Shown here: one piece after another, positions 1 through 6,785 of the stretch
Layout: every line of letters starts with the position of its first letter
Position numbering within the stretch: position 1 is the stretch's first letter
Source of the DNA: Bacteriovoracaceae bacterium
GTDB taxonomy: Bacteria > Bdellovibrionota > UBA1018
Length of the DNA stretch: 15,044 nt
Assembly (NCBI GenBank): GCA_947446835.1
Contig: CANFHS010000027.1
Span: forward strand, 1-15,044
Reading direction: 5' to 3'
Notes under the pieces: model-generated
What the model was told of the DNA's origin: nothing
The model's input: only the letters and a program-made list of their open reading frames with translations
Database searches by the model: none
Translations under genes and position numbers: made by a program

Positions 1-412
1 AAACGGAGGGCGGGAGGCCCAGCTGCTGGCAGATGTCACCGATACCGCCGCCATCCTTGGGCTGGAAGCCTGCGGGGATCGGCAAACGGGTCGTCGGACC
101 CGCGTGCAAAATGTAGTTGGGCTGGGCGTATTCCACGGCGTCGCTCTTCTGGAGCTCGGCGATGGCGTCCTGCACCTTGATGCTGTCGTCCAGGACCAGC
201 TGCTGGAAGCCGCGCATGGTGCCGCCCAGACGCTGAACCTTTTGAACTCCGAGCGAACGGTACATCGAGTTCATGACGGTGCGCGAAGGCGCGGCGCCGT
301 TCTTGAACTTGACGATGACCTCATGTTCCTTGTATTCCGCTGCGGCGGCGGAGAATCCGATCCCCAACGCTGCCAGCAGAACCAGACTCTTCCCTGACTC
401 CAGAGCTTTCAT
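1..412 (-). CDS. Secreted subtilisin-like serine protease, N-terminal part (runs off left edge)
   Basis: The first 137 codons are visible, read leftward from the ATG at 412-410, with no stop before the window edge. Residues 1-25 form a Sec signal peptide (charged start, hydrophobic LVLLAALGIGF, then AAAA before EYK). Residues about 30-105 look like the fervidolysin-type propeptide of secreted subtilases: EVIVKFKNG, then VQDAIAELQKSDAVEYAQPN and YIL, the strand that normally precedes the catalytic domain. In this family the propeptide assists folding and inhibits the enzyme until removed. The Asp/His/Ser catalytic domain lies outside the window, so activity cannot be judged. A G-rich ribosome site (GGGGGAAAAA) directly precedes the ATG. 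The gene is divergent from the outer-membrane protein gene at 590. The family call rests on propeptide resemblance only. Confidence 0.8.
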   Translation of the reverse strand, partial: MKALESGKSLVLLAALGIGFSAAAAEYKEHEVIVKFKNGAAPSRTVMNSMYRSLGVQKVQRLGGTMRGFQQLVLDDSIKVQDAIAELQKSDAVEYAQPNYILHAGPTTRLPIPAGFQPKDGGGIGDICQQLGLPPSV

Positions 413-440
413 TTTTTCCCCCATTCCAATAGGTCCCTGG

Positions 441-468
441 AGTTTAGCGAGCGACTCAAGTTTTGCAA
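441..468 (-). promoter_or_regulatory. Candidate sigma-70 promoter of the subtilase gene
   Basis: Read on the minus strand, TTGCAA (468-463) is followed after 16 bases by TAAACT (446-441). This would start transcription near 435, giving a leader of about 22 bases with the G-rich ribosome site before the ATG at 412. Spacing and position fit, but the match is by eye only. Confidence 0.4.
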
Positions 469-529
469 ATTTGACACGGAGCTTTCTTTTTTCTCGGGGT
501 GCTTGTTTTCACCCAGATTCGGGCTATCG

Positions 530-547
530 TTTGGGCGCTTTCCCAAA
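530..547. repeat. Perfect 6-bp inverted repeat before the outer-membrane protein gene
   Basis: TTTGGG (530-535) and CCCAAA (542-547) are separated by six bases. The repeat lies in the 177-bp divergent region between the subtilase and outer-membrane protein genes, about 40 bases before the latter's start. It could be an operator or a leader hairpin. No protein can be assigned to it, and a repeat of this length can occur by chance. Confidence 0.3.
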
Positions 548-589
548 GACGATCTAAGAATGAGTTGGAGCCTGGAGGGCTTCCGCCCC

Positions 590-1102
590 ATGAAATCGAT
601 CTTCGCCGCGTTGCTGCTGACCTTGACCCTGGGCTTGGCCCCCCTTTCACCGGCCGAAGCCGCCGAGGCCTCGGGCAGAAAATTGGGTCTGGGCGTCCTG
701 CTGGGCGATCCGACCGGGTTCACCGCAGTCCTCCAGACCGCGCCGGGCGAGGAGCTCAGGCCTCTGTTGGCTTGGTCGCAGGATGTGCTGTTCCTGGCGG
801 CGGACTACGACTTCCGCTTTCCGGGCGCCTCGTGGTTGCCGGCGGGCCTCCGGAAGGTCGTGCCCTACGCAGGGATCGGTGGCTCGCTCCTGTTCTCGGG
901 CGGTGGAAAAACCGGAACCCGTGCGAACCTTGAATCGGGCGACACCTTCGGCCTGGCACTCCGGGTGCCGCTCGGGCTCCAGTACCGCCTGGACAAGACT
1001 CCCCTCGAGTTCTCGCTGGAGTTCGCTCCTGGAATGGGACTGATTCCCAGCACCCGCTTTCTTGCGGAGGGCGGCGTCGGGGTCACCTTCTTCCTGCACT
1101 GA
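590..1102 (+). CDS. Small outer-membrane beta-barrel protein
   Basis: This is a 170-residue protein. Residues 1-25 are a Sec signal peptide (MKSIFAALLLTLTLGL, then a PAEAAEA cleavage area). The mature part of about 145 residues is rich in Gly and alternating hydrophobic segments, as in amphipathic strands. It opens with GLGVLLGDPTGF, contains VPYAGIGGSLLF and LALRVPLGLQYR, and ends in a strand, GVGVTFFLH, close to the usual aromatic C-terminal barrel signal. The GLGxxLGxPTG opening recalls small barrel proteins of the DUF3996 type, from memory. The ATG at 590 is chosen over upstream in-frame ATGs at 503 and 560 because it places the signal peptide at the N-terminus and has GGAGG 11 bases upstream. 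The methyltransferase gene follows after 17 bases, so the two are probably cotranscribed. The function is unknown. Confidence 0.8.
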   Translation: MKSIFAALLLTLTLGLAPLSPAEAAEASGRKLGLGVLLGDPTGFTAVLQTAPGEELRPLLAWSQDVLFLAADYDFRFPGASWLPAGLRKVVPYAGIGGSLLFSGGGKTGTRANLESGDTFGLALRVPLGLQYRLDKTPLEFSLEFAPGMGLIPSTRFLAEGGVGVTFFLH

Positions 1103-1105
1103 TCC

Positions 1106-1113
1106 AGGAAGGA
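1106..1113 (+). promoter_or_regulatory. Ribosome binding site that sets a TTG start
   Basis: AGGAAGGA lies six bases before the TTG at 1120-1122. No in-frame ATG occurs until far inside the gene (codon 273), and the next alternative, a GTG at 1141, has no comparable site. This is the main support for the TTG start. Confidence 0.65.
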
Positions 1114-1119
1114 TGCACC

Positions 1120-2010
1120 TTGAACCCGGATTCAACCCCAGTGGAAATCTGGATCGCCCGCTGGGGCACGCTGCCTCCCCACGAGGCGTGCAGCGCCCTG
1201 CTTCACCAGTTCCCGGCCATCGGACCTGAGGCCCTGGTCCAGGTCGAGGCCCACCTCGAAGGTCTCACGCCGGAACGCCGGCAGGCCCTGCTTGCGGCCG
1301 CAGGCGGCTGGGCTGAAGTGGCCCAGACCCTGATCGGCGAACCCGGAACCCAGGCTCCCCATCCGGCAGGCACGGACCTGGTGCTGGACGCGCTTCTCGG
1401 CCTCCGCATCGGCGCGGTGGAGCGCTCCTCGGTGGACCTGGCGCAGGGCAAGGAGCGCGCGGCGGTCGAGCCCTCGGCCCTGGGCAAGGCTTCCTGGAGC
1501 GGTTCGGGCGTGCTTTCACGAAGCTCGCTCAATACGCCCTATGGAGAACTTTTCCAGGTGCTCGAAAAGATCGCCCTGACCCCAGGCCAGCGGCTGGTCG
1601 ACTTGGGGGCGGGCTACGGGCGCCTGGGGTTCGTCATCGGGCACTGCCTGCCCGAGGCCCGCTTCACCGGCTACGAGATTGTCCGCACGCGGGTCGACGA
1701 GTCCAACCGGGTGGCAGCGCTGGCAGGTCTGGATCCGGCCCGGGTGAGGTTCGAGACCCGCGACCTGTCCGAGGCCGGCTGGGAACCCGAAGAGGCTGAC
1801 TACTACTTTCTTTACGATCCGGTGAATCGCGACACACTGGCCAAGGTCCTGGCCGATCTGCGGCGAATTGCTTCACGGCGCACGATCAGGCTCATTGCCC
1901 GCGGTCGAACCGGAGGGCTCCAGGAGATCCTGGGCATGGCCCAATGGCTGAGGCGCGAGGCCTGGATCCCCACAGCCCACTCGCCCATCTGGATCCATCG
2001 CAGCGGCTGA
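1120..2010 (+). CDS. Class I SAM-dependent methyltransferase, substrate unknown
   Basis: This is a 296-residue cytoplasmic protein starting with TTG. Residues about 145-265 show a class I methyltransferase fold: motif I LVDLGAGYGRLGF (159-171) binds SAM, YEIV (185-188) ends in the acidic strand expected to hold the ribose, DLS (215-217) follows, and YYFLYDPVN (228-236) occupies the motif IV position. It has no NPPY/NPPF, so adenine or glutamine methylation of the classic type is unlikely. The layout, with a helical stretch ending SLNTPYGELF just before the fold, recalls DOT1-like and related protein methyltransferases, but this is weak. Residues 1-140 match nothing I recognise; they look helical and rich in Ala, Leu and Glu. 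The gene follows the outer-membrane protein gene by 17 bases and is convergent with argR, 33 bases away. Confidence 0.75.
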   Translation: MNPDSTPVEIWIARWGTLPPHEACSALLHQFPAIGPEALVQVEAHLEGLTPERRQALLAAAGGWAEVAQTLIGEPGTQAPHPAGTDLVLDALLGLRIGAVERSSVDLAQGKERAAVEPSALGKASWSGSGVLSRSSLNTPYGELFQVLEKIALTPGQRLVDLGAGYGRLGFVIGHCLPEARFTGYEIVRTRVDESNRVAALAGLDPARVRFETRDLSEAGWEPEEADYYFLYDPVNRDTLAKVLADLRRIASRRTIRLIARGRTGGLQEILGMAQWLRREAWIPTAHSPIWIHRSG

Positions 2011-2043
2011 ACCAGGCCACCTGGAGATCCGGGAACGGAAACC

Positions 2044-2526
2044 TCAGCCCATTTCGGCGATGGCTTCCTGCAGGTCCTGGATCGTGGACTGGATCGAACG
2101 ACGCCCGGAAGGCGCCACGAAGATGGTGTCGTCTCCGGCAATGGTACCCAAGATGCCGCCGGGCCGCGTGCGGTCCAGATAACGGGCAATCAAGGACGCC
2201 GAGCCGGGCGAGGTGTGGATCACGATCATGGACTGATTGGACTGCACGTCATGCACCAGGTCCGAAAGCGGCGCGCGCAGCGAGATGGCCCCGTCCTCTT
2301 CAGGCAGGCGGTAAAGCGTCCGCCCGTCCGGATCGATGGCCTTGACCGCTCCGAGCTTGCGCAGATCGCGCGAGACCGTGGACTGGGTGACCCGGAAACT
2401 CTGCTTTTCGAGCTTTTCGCGCAGCTCGTCCTGGGTGGACAACGTGCCCTGCTTGAGCAGCTCCCGAAGCGCGTCGAGCCGTGCCTTGGGATCCGATTCA
2501 AATGAGGTTTCGTTGAACGTTTCCAT
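2044..2526 (-). CDS. argR: Arginine repressor ArgR
   Basis: This 160-residue protein, the usual ArgR length, is an arginine-dependent DNA-binding regulator. The N-terminal winged helix spans about residues 15-75, with the recognition segment VTQSTVSRDLRKLGAVK (46-62). The C-terminal arginine-binding and oligomerisation domain shows IVIHTSPGSASLIARYLD (101-118) and ILGTIAGDDTIFV (125-137), the classic GTIAGDDT motif. ArgR forms hexamers that bind paired ARG boxes when arginine is high. It is the last gene of the argC operon, 17 bases after argF, so it should be repressed through the ARG boxes at argC and thus autoregulated. An in-frame ATG further upstream lies inside argF in another frame and is rejected. 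No clear terminator follows it. Confidence 0.95.
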   Translation of the reverse strand: METFNETSFESDPKARLDALRELLKQGTLSTQDELREKLEKQSFRVTQSTVSRDLRKLGAVKAIDPDGRTLYRLPEEDGAISLRAPLSDLVHDVQSNQSMIVIHTSPGSASLIARYLDRTRPGGILGTIAGDDTIFVAPSGRRSIQSTIQDLQEAIAEMG

Positions 2527-2543
2527 GACTCCCGGCCCTTGCC

Positions 2544-3461
2544 TCAGCGCCCCGCGAAGTAGCGCGACAGGAGCGCCTTCTGGGCATGCAGCCGGTTTTC
2601 GGCCTGCTGGAAGATGGCCGAGTTGGGGTGCTCCACCATCTCGGCGGTGATTTCCTTGCCCCGGACCATGGGAAGGCAATGCAGGATGAGCGCCGTGGGC
2701 TTGGCATGCGAGTACAGCTGGGCGTTGACCTGGTAACCCTGGAACGCCGCCTCGCGGGCCGCCTCTTCGGCCTCAAAGCCCATCGAGGTCCAGACATCGG
2801 TATAGATGGCGTCACTGCCGCGGACCGCAGCCACCGGATCGTTGGTGGACTCGATCTTGCCGCCGCCTTCGGCAGCCCATTTGCGGGCCTCCTTGAGCAC
2901 GAAGGCATTGGGCTCAAAGCCCGCGGGACAAGCGTAGCTGACACTCACACCCACCTGGGGCAGGAGGAGCAGCAAGCTGTGCAGGATGTTGTTGCCATCC
3001 CCCACGTAGGCCAGCTTCAGGCCCCGGAGGGTGCCGAATCGCTGCTTGAGCGTGAGGAGGTCGGCGAGGATCTGGCAAGGATGATGGGTGTCTGAAAGCC
3101 CGTTCAGCAAGGGCGTGGAGACCTGCGAAGCCATGCGCTCCAGGAGCGAGTGCTCGTGGGTGCGGACCACCATGCCGTGCACGTAACCCGCCAGGACGCG
3201 GCTCACGTCTTCGGGCTCTTCCTTCTTGCGGTTCAGCGAAAAGCTCTCAACCACCTGGCCGCCCAGCTCCTGGATGGCCACCGAAAAGCTGAGGTGAGTG
3301 CGCAGCGAGGGCTTCTCGAAAACCAGCGCCAAGGTCTTGCCCTCGAGCTCACGCCGCAGCTTGCCGGCCTTGCGCTCGCTGCGGAGCAGCTCGGCGAGGG
3401 CCAAAACTTCTTCGAGCCCCTGGGGCCCGAGCTCTGTGCCGGTCAGGAAATCCTTAGGCAT
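2544..3461 (-). CDS. argF: Ornithine carbamoyltransferase
   Basis: This 305-residue enzyme joins carbamoyl phosphate to ornithine to make citrulline. Visible motifs in order are the carbamoyl-phosphate loop FEKPSLRTHLSF (48-59), VVRTHEH (98-104), HPCQ (127-130), the ornithine-loop motif DVWTSMG (222-228) and the catalytic HCLP (261-264). The SMG loop points to ornithine rather than acetyl- or succinyl-ornithine as substrate. The phosphate loop reads SLRTH where STRTR is common; SLRT is known in the family, while the final His is less usual. The ATG at 3461 overlaps the argB stop by 8 bases (ATGCCTAA), which suggests translational coupling. In-frame codons further upstream lie inside argB and lack family similarity. 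Confidence 0.95.
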   Translation of the reverse strand: MPKDFLTGTELGPQGLEEVLALAELLRSERKAGKLRRELEGKTLALVFEKPSLRTHLSFSVAIQELGGQVVESFSLNRKKEEPEDVSRVLAGYVHGMVVRTHEHSLLERMASQVSTPLLNGLSDTHHPCQILADLLTLKQRFGTLRGLKLAYVGDGNNILHSLLLLLPQVGVSVSYACPAGFEPNAFVLKEARKWAAEGGGKIESTNDPVAAVRGSDAIYTDVWTSMGFEAEEAAREAAFQGYQVNAQLYSHAKPTALILHCLPMVRGKEITAEMVEHPNSAIFQQAENRLHAQKALLSRYFAGR

Positions 3462-4353
3462 GACCCAGCTCCCTGGACTGTCCCGGACGCGCGCGCGACC
3501 GCAGACGGCAGATGGTCCCCACGCCACGGTCCGTGAACAGCTCCTCGATCAGGCCATGCGGGCGGCGGGCGTTCAGGATGTGCACGTCGGTCACGCCGTT
3601 GCGAAGGGCGTGCAGCACGGTCTGGACCTTGGCCAGCATCCCGCCCTTGACCACGCCGAGCTCGATCAGGTTTTCCAGCTCAGCGGCATCCAGCTCGGTC
3701 ATCAGGCGCTGCTGGGCATCCAGGATGCCCTCCTGGTCGGTCAGGAACAGCACCTTGCGGATACCCAGGGCCTGCGCGATGCGCGAGGCGGCCCAGTCGG
3801 CATTGATGTTGAACGCTTCACCCACCACGCCCACGCCGATCGGGGCGATGACGGGGATGGAGCCCTGGTTGCCGGCGTCGTCCTGGGTGCCCAGGATGGA
3901 GTGGATGATGGTGGTATCGACACGGTCGATGAGGCCGACCTGGCCCAGCTTGACCGAAGCCTGCTTGCACGTCAGGGTCGAGGCGTCCGAGCCGGACATG
4001 CCCACGGCCTTGACGCCCGCGCCGTTCAGGGTGCGGACGATGCGGCGATTGACCAGGCCGCAAAGAACCATCTCGATGACTTCCATCATCTCGGGAGTCG
4101 TGACCCGCTGGCCGTCGATGAACTCCCACTGGATGCCCCGGGCCTGCAGCTCCTGGTTGATCGAAGGACCACCTCCGTGAACCACGACCACCCGGACGCC
4201 CACCGAGCGCAGCACCTTGAGGTCGCTGCAGATGGACTTGACCAGCGCCGGATCCTGGAGCGCGGCGCCGCCGAGCTTGATCAGGACCGTCTGGCCCGAG
4301 AACTGCTGCACATAACCCAGGGTCGAGATGACTTCTTTGACGGGAAGGTTCAC
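3454..4353 (-). CDS. argB: Acetylglutamate kinase, probably arginine-inhibited
   Basis: This 299-residue kinase phosphorylates N-acetylglutamate. It shows the nucleotide-binding Lys in IKLGGAAL (25-32), VVVVHGGGPS (55-64), FNINADWAASR (181-191) and KGGMLAKVQ (236-244). Before IKLGG is an extra N-terminal segment, VISTLGYVQQFSGQ (8-21), like the kinked helix that links dimers into the ring hexamer of arginine-sensitive kinases. Near the C-terminus, HGLIEELFTDRGVGT (266-280) resembles the arginine-site signature, so feedback inhibition by arginine is inferred. A 19-residue tail follows. The GTG start at 4353 overlaps the argJ stop in GTGA and has GGAG six bases upstream. Codons further upstream are argJ sequence in another frame. 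Confidence 0.94.
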   Translation of the reverse strand: MNLPVKEVISTLGYVQQFSGQTVLIKLGGAALQDPALVKSICSDLKVLRSVGVRVVVVHGGGPSINQELQARGIQWEFIDGQRVTTPEMMEVIEMVLCGLVNRRIVRTLNGAGVKAVGMSGSDASTLTCKQASVKLGQVGLIDRVDTTIIHSILGTQDDAGNQGSIPVIAPIGVGVVGEAFNINADWAASRIAQALGIRKVLFLTDQEGILDAQQRLMTELDAAELENLIELGVVKGGMLAKVQTVLHALRNGVTDVHILNARRPHGLIEELFTDRGVGTICRLRSRARPGQSRELGHA

Positions 4354-5546
4354 GAGTACTCCGCGTTGATGTCCACGTACCGCTTGGAAAGGTCGCAACC
4401 CCAGGCCATGGCCGAGGCGCTGCCCGAGTTCAGATCGATGTCCACGCGCACGGTGTCGCTCTTGAGCAGCACCCGCACGTCGGTGCGGTCAAACGGCACC
4501 GGGGCGCCATTCAGGAACAGGAGCGCTCCCTGCATCTCCAGGCGCATCTTTTCCAGGCAGGCGGCCGGCACGCGGACCGCGCCCAGCTTGGCCAGGATAC
4601 GGCCCCAGTTCGGGTCCTCGCCGTGCATGGCCGACTTGATGAGCGGACTGGTCACCACCCCGCGGGCCGCGATGTCGGCAATTTCCTGGCTCGGGGCGTT
4701 CTTGACCGAAACCTCGATCAGCTTGTCGGCGCCTTCGCCGTCGCGGGCGATGGACTTGGCCAGCACCTGCGAAACACCGACCAGCGCCTGCTTGAACAGG
4801 CGGTAGTCCTCGTCGTTGGCCAGGCCGGTGCCCGAAGCACCGTTGGCCAGCAGGAACACGCAGTCGTTGGTCGAGGTGTCGCCATCGACCGAGATCATGT
4901 TGAAGCTGACCTTGTTGGCGTCCTGGAGCATCGTGCGCGCGACGTCGACCGAAAGCTCGGCGTCGGTAAGCAGGTAGCCCAGCATGGTGGCCATGTTCGG
5001 ATGGATCATGCCGGAACCCTTGCAGATGCCGGTGATGCGGACTTCGCCCTTGGACAAGGCCACGGTGGTGGTGACGGTCTTGGGAACCAGGTCGGTGGTC
5101 AGGATGGCCAAGGCAAACGGTTCGGCCGAATCGGAGACCTTTTCGACCAGCTCGGGCATGGCGCCCACGATCTTCTCGACGTCCAGCTGCATGCCGATGA
5201 CGCCCGTGGAGGCGGTCAGGATCTGGTGCGGGCGGCAGCCCACCCAGCGCGAGGCTTCGCTGGCCATCTTGCGGTTGTTCTCGATGCCCTGCGCGCCGGT
5301 GGCGGCGTTGGCCTGGCCACTGTTGGTCACGATGGCGCGGATATGGGCCGAGGGCAGCATGCTCTGCGAGTAGGTGATCGGAGCGGCCTTGCACTCGTTG
5401 GTGGTGAAAACGCCGGCCGCGACGGCGTCGCGATCCGAGATCACGATGCCCAGGTCAGGACGGTACTTGCGCACGCCGCAGTTGGTTCCGCTGGCCTTGA
5501 AGCCTTTGGGAAGAACGGTCCTGGCGATGCCTGGTCCCGGAGTCAT
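4350..5546 (-). CDS. argJ: Glutamate N-acetyltransferase/ornithine acetyltransferase
   Basis: This 398-residue enzyme moves the acetyl group from N-acetylornithine to glutamate, closing the cyclic arginine pathway. Many members also use acetyl-CoA and so replace ArgA. Evidence includes IVTNSGQANAATG (72-84), TASTGVIG (111-118), TTD (150-152) and the self-cleavage site HPNMATMLGYLLTDA (182-196). There the precursor is cut between Ala186 and Thr187, and Thr187 becomes the nucleophile of the beta chain. The C-terminal half contains SPLIKSAMHGEDPNWGRI, also typical. The ATG at 5546 overlaps the argC stop in ATGA and is preceded by a strong GGAGGG. Whether it is mono- or bifunctional cannot be read from the sequence; no argA is visible in this window. 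Confidence 0.96.
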   Translation of the reverse strand: MTPGPGIARTVLPKGFKASGTNCGVRKYRPDLGIVISDRDAVAAGVFTTNECKAAPITYSQSMLPSAHIRAIVTNSGQANAATGAQGIENNRKMASEASRWVGCRPHQILTASTGVIGMQLDVEKIVGAMPELVEKVSDSAEPFALAILTTDLVPKTVTTTVALSKGEVRITGICKGSGMIHPNMATMLGYLLTDAELSVDVARTMLQDANKVSFNMISVDGDTSTNDCVFLLANGASGTGLANDEDYRLFKQALVGVSQVLAKSIARDGEGADKLIEVSVKNAPSQEIADIAARGVVTSPLIKSAMHGEDPNWGRILAKLGAVRVPAACLEKMRLEMQGALLFLNGAPVPFDRTDVRVLLKSDTVRVDIDLNSGSASAMAWGCDLSKRYVDINAEYS

Positions 5547-6658
5547 AATACACCCTCCAGCTCCGTGAGCCCCAAGCCCACGGGCAGATCCTGCAGCCGA
5601 TTGAAATTCTCGACAGCCTGGCCGGCTGCTCCTTTGACCAGGTTGTCGATCAGCGAAAACACGTAGAGGCGGTCTCCCGCCCCCTGGAAATGGATGTGGG
5701 TCCGGGCGCTTCCGACCACGCGCTTGAGGGAGAGCGCCTGGTTCTGGGCCAGGGCGCTTGCGCCTTCGAGCGAGGAATAGCGGACCAGCGGGTACCCTTC
5801 GTAGGCCCGGGCGTAGGCCGCCTGGGCGTCGGCCGGGGTCTTGCCCGGGGCGAGCTTGCAGTAGATGCCCGCGATGATCCCGCGGCGAACCGAAAGAAGG
5901 TGGGTCGTGAACATGGGGTCGATGGACACGCCCGAATGGGCCCGCGTCCATTCGATGATCTCGGGCAGATGCTGGTGGCGACCCACCCGGTAAGGCAGGC
6001 ACTCGCCTTCGACTTCGGTGAAAAGCAGATTTTCAGCAGCCTTGCGGCCCGCGCCCGAGGTGCCGCTCTTGGCATCGATGACCAGGCTCTGGGGATCGAT
6101 GACCGCGTCCCGAAGCAGCGGGATGGTGGCCATCATGACGGCCGAAGCGTAGCAGCCCGGATTCGAAATGAGGCGTCCCCGACCCGGCTGGGCCTGGGGA
6201 GCGGGAGCCGCAAACGGCACGATGCCGAAAGAAGCCTGGGCCAGAAGCTCCGGCGCCGGATGCTCAAAGCCGTACCACTTCTGGTACCGGGCCACGCGCT
6301 CGGCAGGGGTGCCTTCCTGAAGCCTGAAAGCCCCACTCAGATCGATGACGTCCACGCCCTTGGCCAGGATCCGGGGGGCCAGTTCCAGGGAGGCCTCGGC
6401 CGGAGTGGCCAGGAAAACCGCAGAAATCCCGTCGAGGTGGGATTCCAGGTCCTTCACCGCGCAGGTCGGGACCTGATCGGCGCCGGCGTGAGGAAGGTAA
6501 TCGGCCAGGCGAAACGCCCCGTCCGTGGCGAAGCAGGCCTTCAAATTGGCTTCCGGGTGCCTGAGCAGAATACGCGCAAGCTCCAGGCCGGAATAGCCTC
6601 GAGCGCCTACGAGGGCGACAGAGCGGGTGGGCGACGCGGCGCGTTCATGTTTATGCAT
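5543..6658 (-). CDS. argC: N-acetyl-gamma-glutamyl-phosphate reductase
   Basis: This 371-residue enzyme reduces N-acetylglutamyl phosphate to the semialdehyde with NADPH. The NADP-binding loop is VALVGARGYSGLELAR (14-29), the catalytic Cys169 lies in ISNPGCYASA, and the active-site His lies in GRHQHLPEI (226-234). Other family segments are DLSGAFRL (106-113) and GTSGAGRK (199-206). The start at 6658 is chosen because it gives a normal distance to the nucleotide loop; no ATG, GTG or TTG lies between it and the loop, and earlier in-frame ATGs would run through the second operator pair. No Shine-Dalgarno sequence precedes it. An ARG box covers codons 1-5 and a promoter -10 lies about 11 bases upstream, suggesting a nearly leaderless mRNA. 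It is the first gene of argCJBFR. Confidence 0.93.
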   Translation of the reverse strand: MHKHERAASPTRSVALVGARGYSGLELARILLRHPEANLKACFATDGAFRLADYLPHAGADQVPTCAVKDLESHLDGISAVFLATPAEASLELAPRILAKGVDVIDLSGAFRLQEGTPAERVARYQKWYGFEHPAPELLAQASFGIVPFAAPAPQAQPGRGRLISNPGCYASAVMMATIPLLRDAVIDPQSLVIDAKSGTSGAGRKAAENLLFTEVEGECLPYRVGRHQHLPEIIEWTRAHSGVSIDPMFTTHLLSVRRGIIAGIYCKLAPGKTPADAQAAYARAYEGYPLVRYSSLEGASALAQNQALSLKRVVGSARTHIHFQGAGDRLYVFSLIDNLVKGAAGQAVENFNRLQDLPVGLGLTELEGVL

Positions 6659-6678
6659 GTCGGCTGCATAAATACGCC
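6644..6678. promoter_or_regulatory. Tandem ARG boxes at the argC promoter and start
   Basis: Two sites fit the ARG-box pattern of 5-base arms around an AT-rich 4-base centre: TTCAT-GTTT-ATGCA (6644-6657) and TGCAT-AAAT-ACGCC (6665-6678). They are 21 bp apart, the spacing at which ArgR hexamers bind paired boxes. Their inner halves form a perfect inverted repeat, TTTATGCA/TGCATAAA. The first box covers the argC start codon; the second covers the -10 element. The right arm of the second box is degenerate. Confidence 0.7.
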
Positions 6679-6696
6679 GAAATTCCCATGAGTCAA
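6669..6696 (-). promoter_or_regulatory. argC operon promoter
   Basis: On the minus strand TTGACT (6696-6691) is a near-consensus -35. After 16 bases comes TATTTA (6674-6669), a weak -10. The predicted transcript starts near 6662, only about 4 bases before the argC ATG. The -10 lies inside an ARG box, so ArgR would block polymerase directly. Confidence 0.45.
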
Positions 6697-6707
6697 ACTT
6701 ATTTCCG

Positions 6708-6736
6708 TTGCCCACGGCCATTTTTCTGCATAGATA
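6708..6736 (+). promoter_or_regulatory. Candidate argG operon promoter
   Basis: TTGCCC (6708-6713) and TAGATA (6731-6736) are 17 bases apart. The -10 sits within the ARG box at 6727-6740. The resulting leader of about 43 bases would carry the second ARG box and the AAGGA ribosome site. The hexamers are imperfect, so the exact start is uncertain. Confidence 0.35.
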
Positions 6737-6762
6737 TGCGCGCAACAGTGCATATGCATTCC
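6727..6762. promoter_or_regulatory. Tandem ARG boxes upstream of argG
   Basis: TGCAT-AGAT-ATGCG (6727-6740) and TGCAT-ATGC-ATTCC (6749-6762) match the arm-N4-arm form of ARG boxes, 22 bp apart. The second also contains the perfect palindrome TGCATATGCA. The pair lies over and just after the proposed argG -10. Its centre is about 83-84 bp from the argC pair, close to eight helical turns, so both pairs may face the same side of the DNA. Confidence 0.7.
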
Positions 6763-6785
6763 CCTTTCTTTAAGGATTCCTGACG

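Noticed and set aside
471..476. Perfect TTGACA as a promoter toward the outer-membrane protein gene
   Set aside because: No -10-like hexamer lies 15-19 bases downstream; the region there is TTCTCGGGG.
2012..2024. Small hairpin CCAGG/CCTGG between the methyltransferase and argR ends as a terminator
   Set aside because: The stem is only 5 bp with a three-base loop and no U-tract in either direction, so it is not a convincing terminator.
3298..4806. A 502-codon open frame on the plus strand opposite argF, argB and argJ
   Set aside because: It lies fully antisense to three well-recognised genes. Its composition (Asp, His, Gln and Leu rich) is what the opposite strand of GC-rich codons gives, and it shows no domain or ribosome site.
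5547..6002. Extended argJ frame into argC
   Set aside because: The extra residues are argC sequence read in another frame. The ATG at 5546 has a strong ribosome site and gives the normal ArgJ start.
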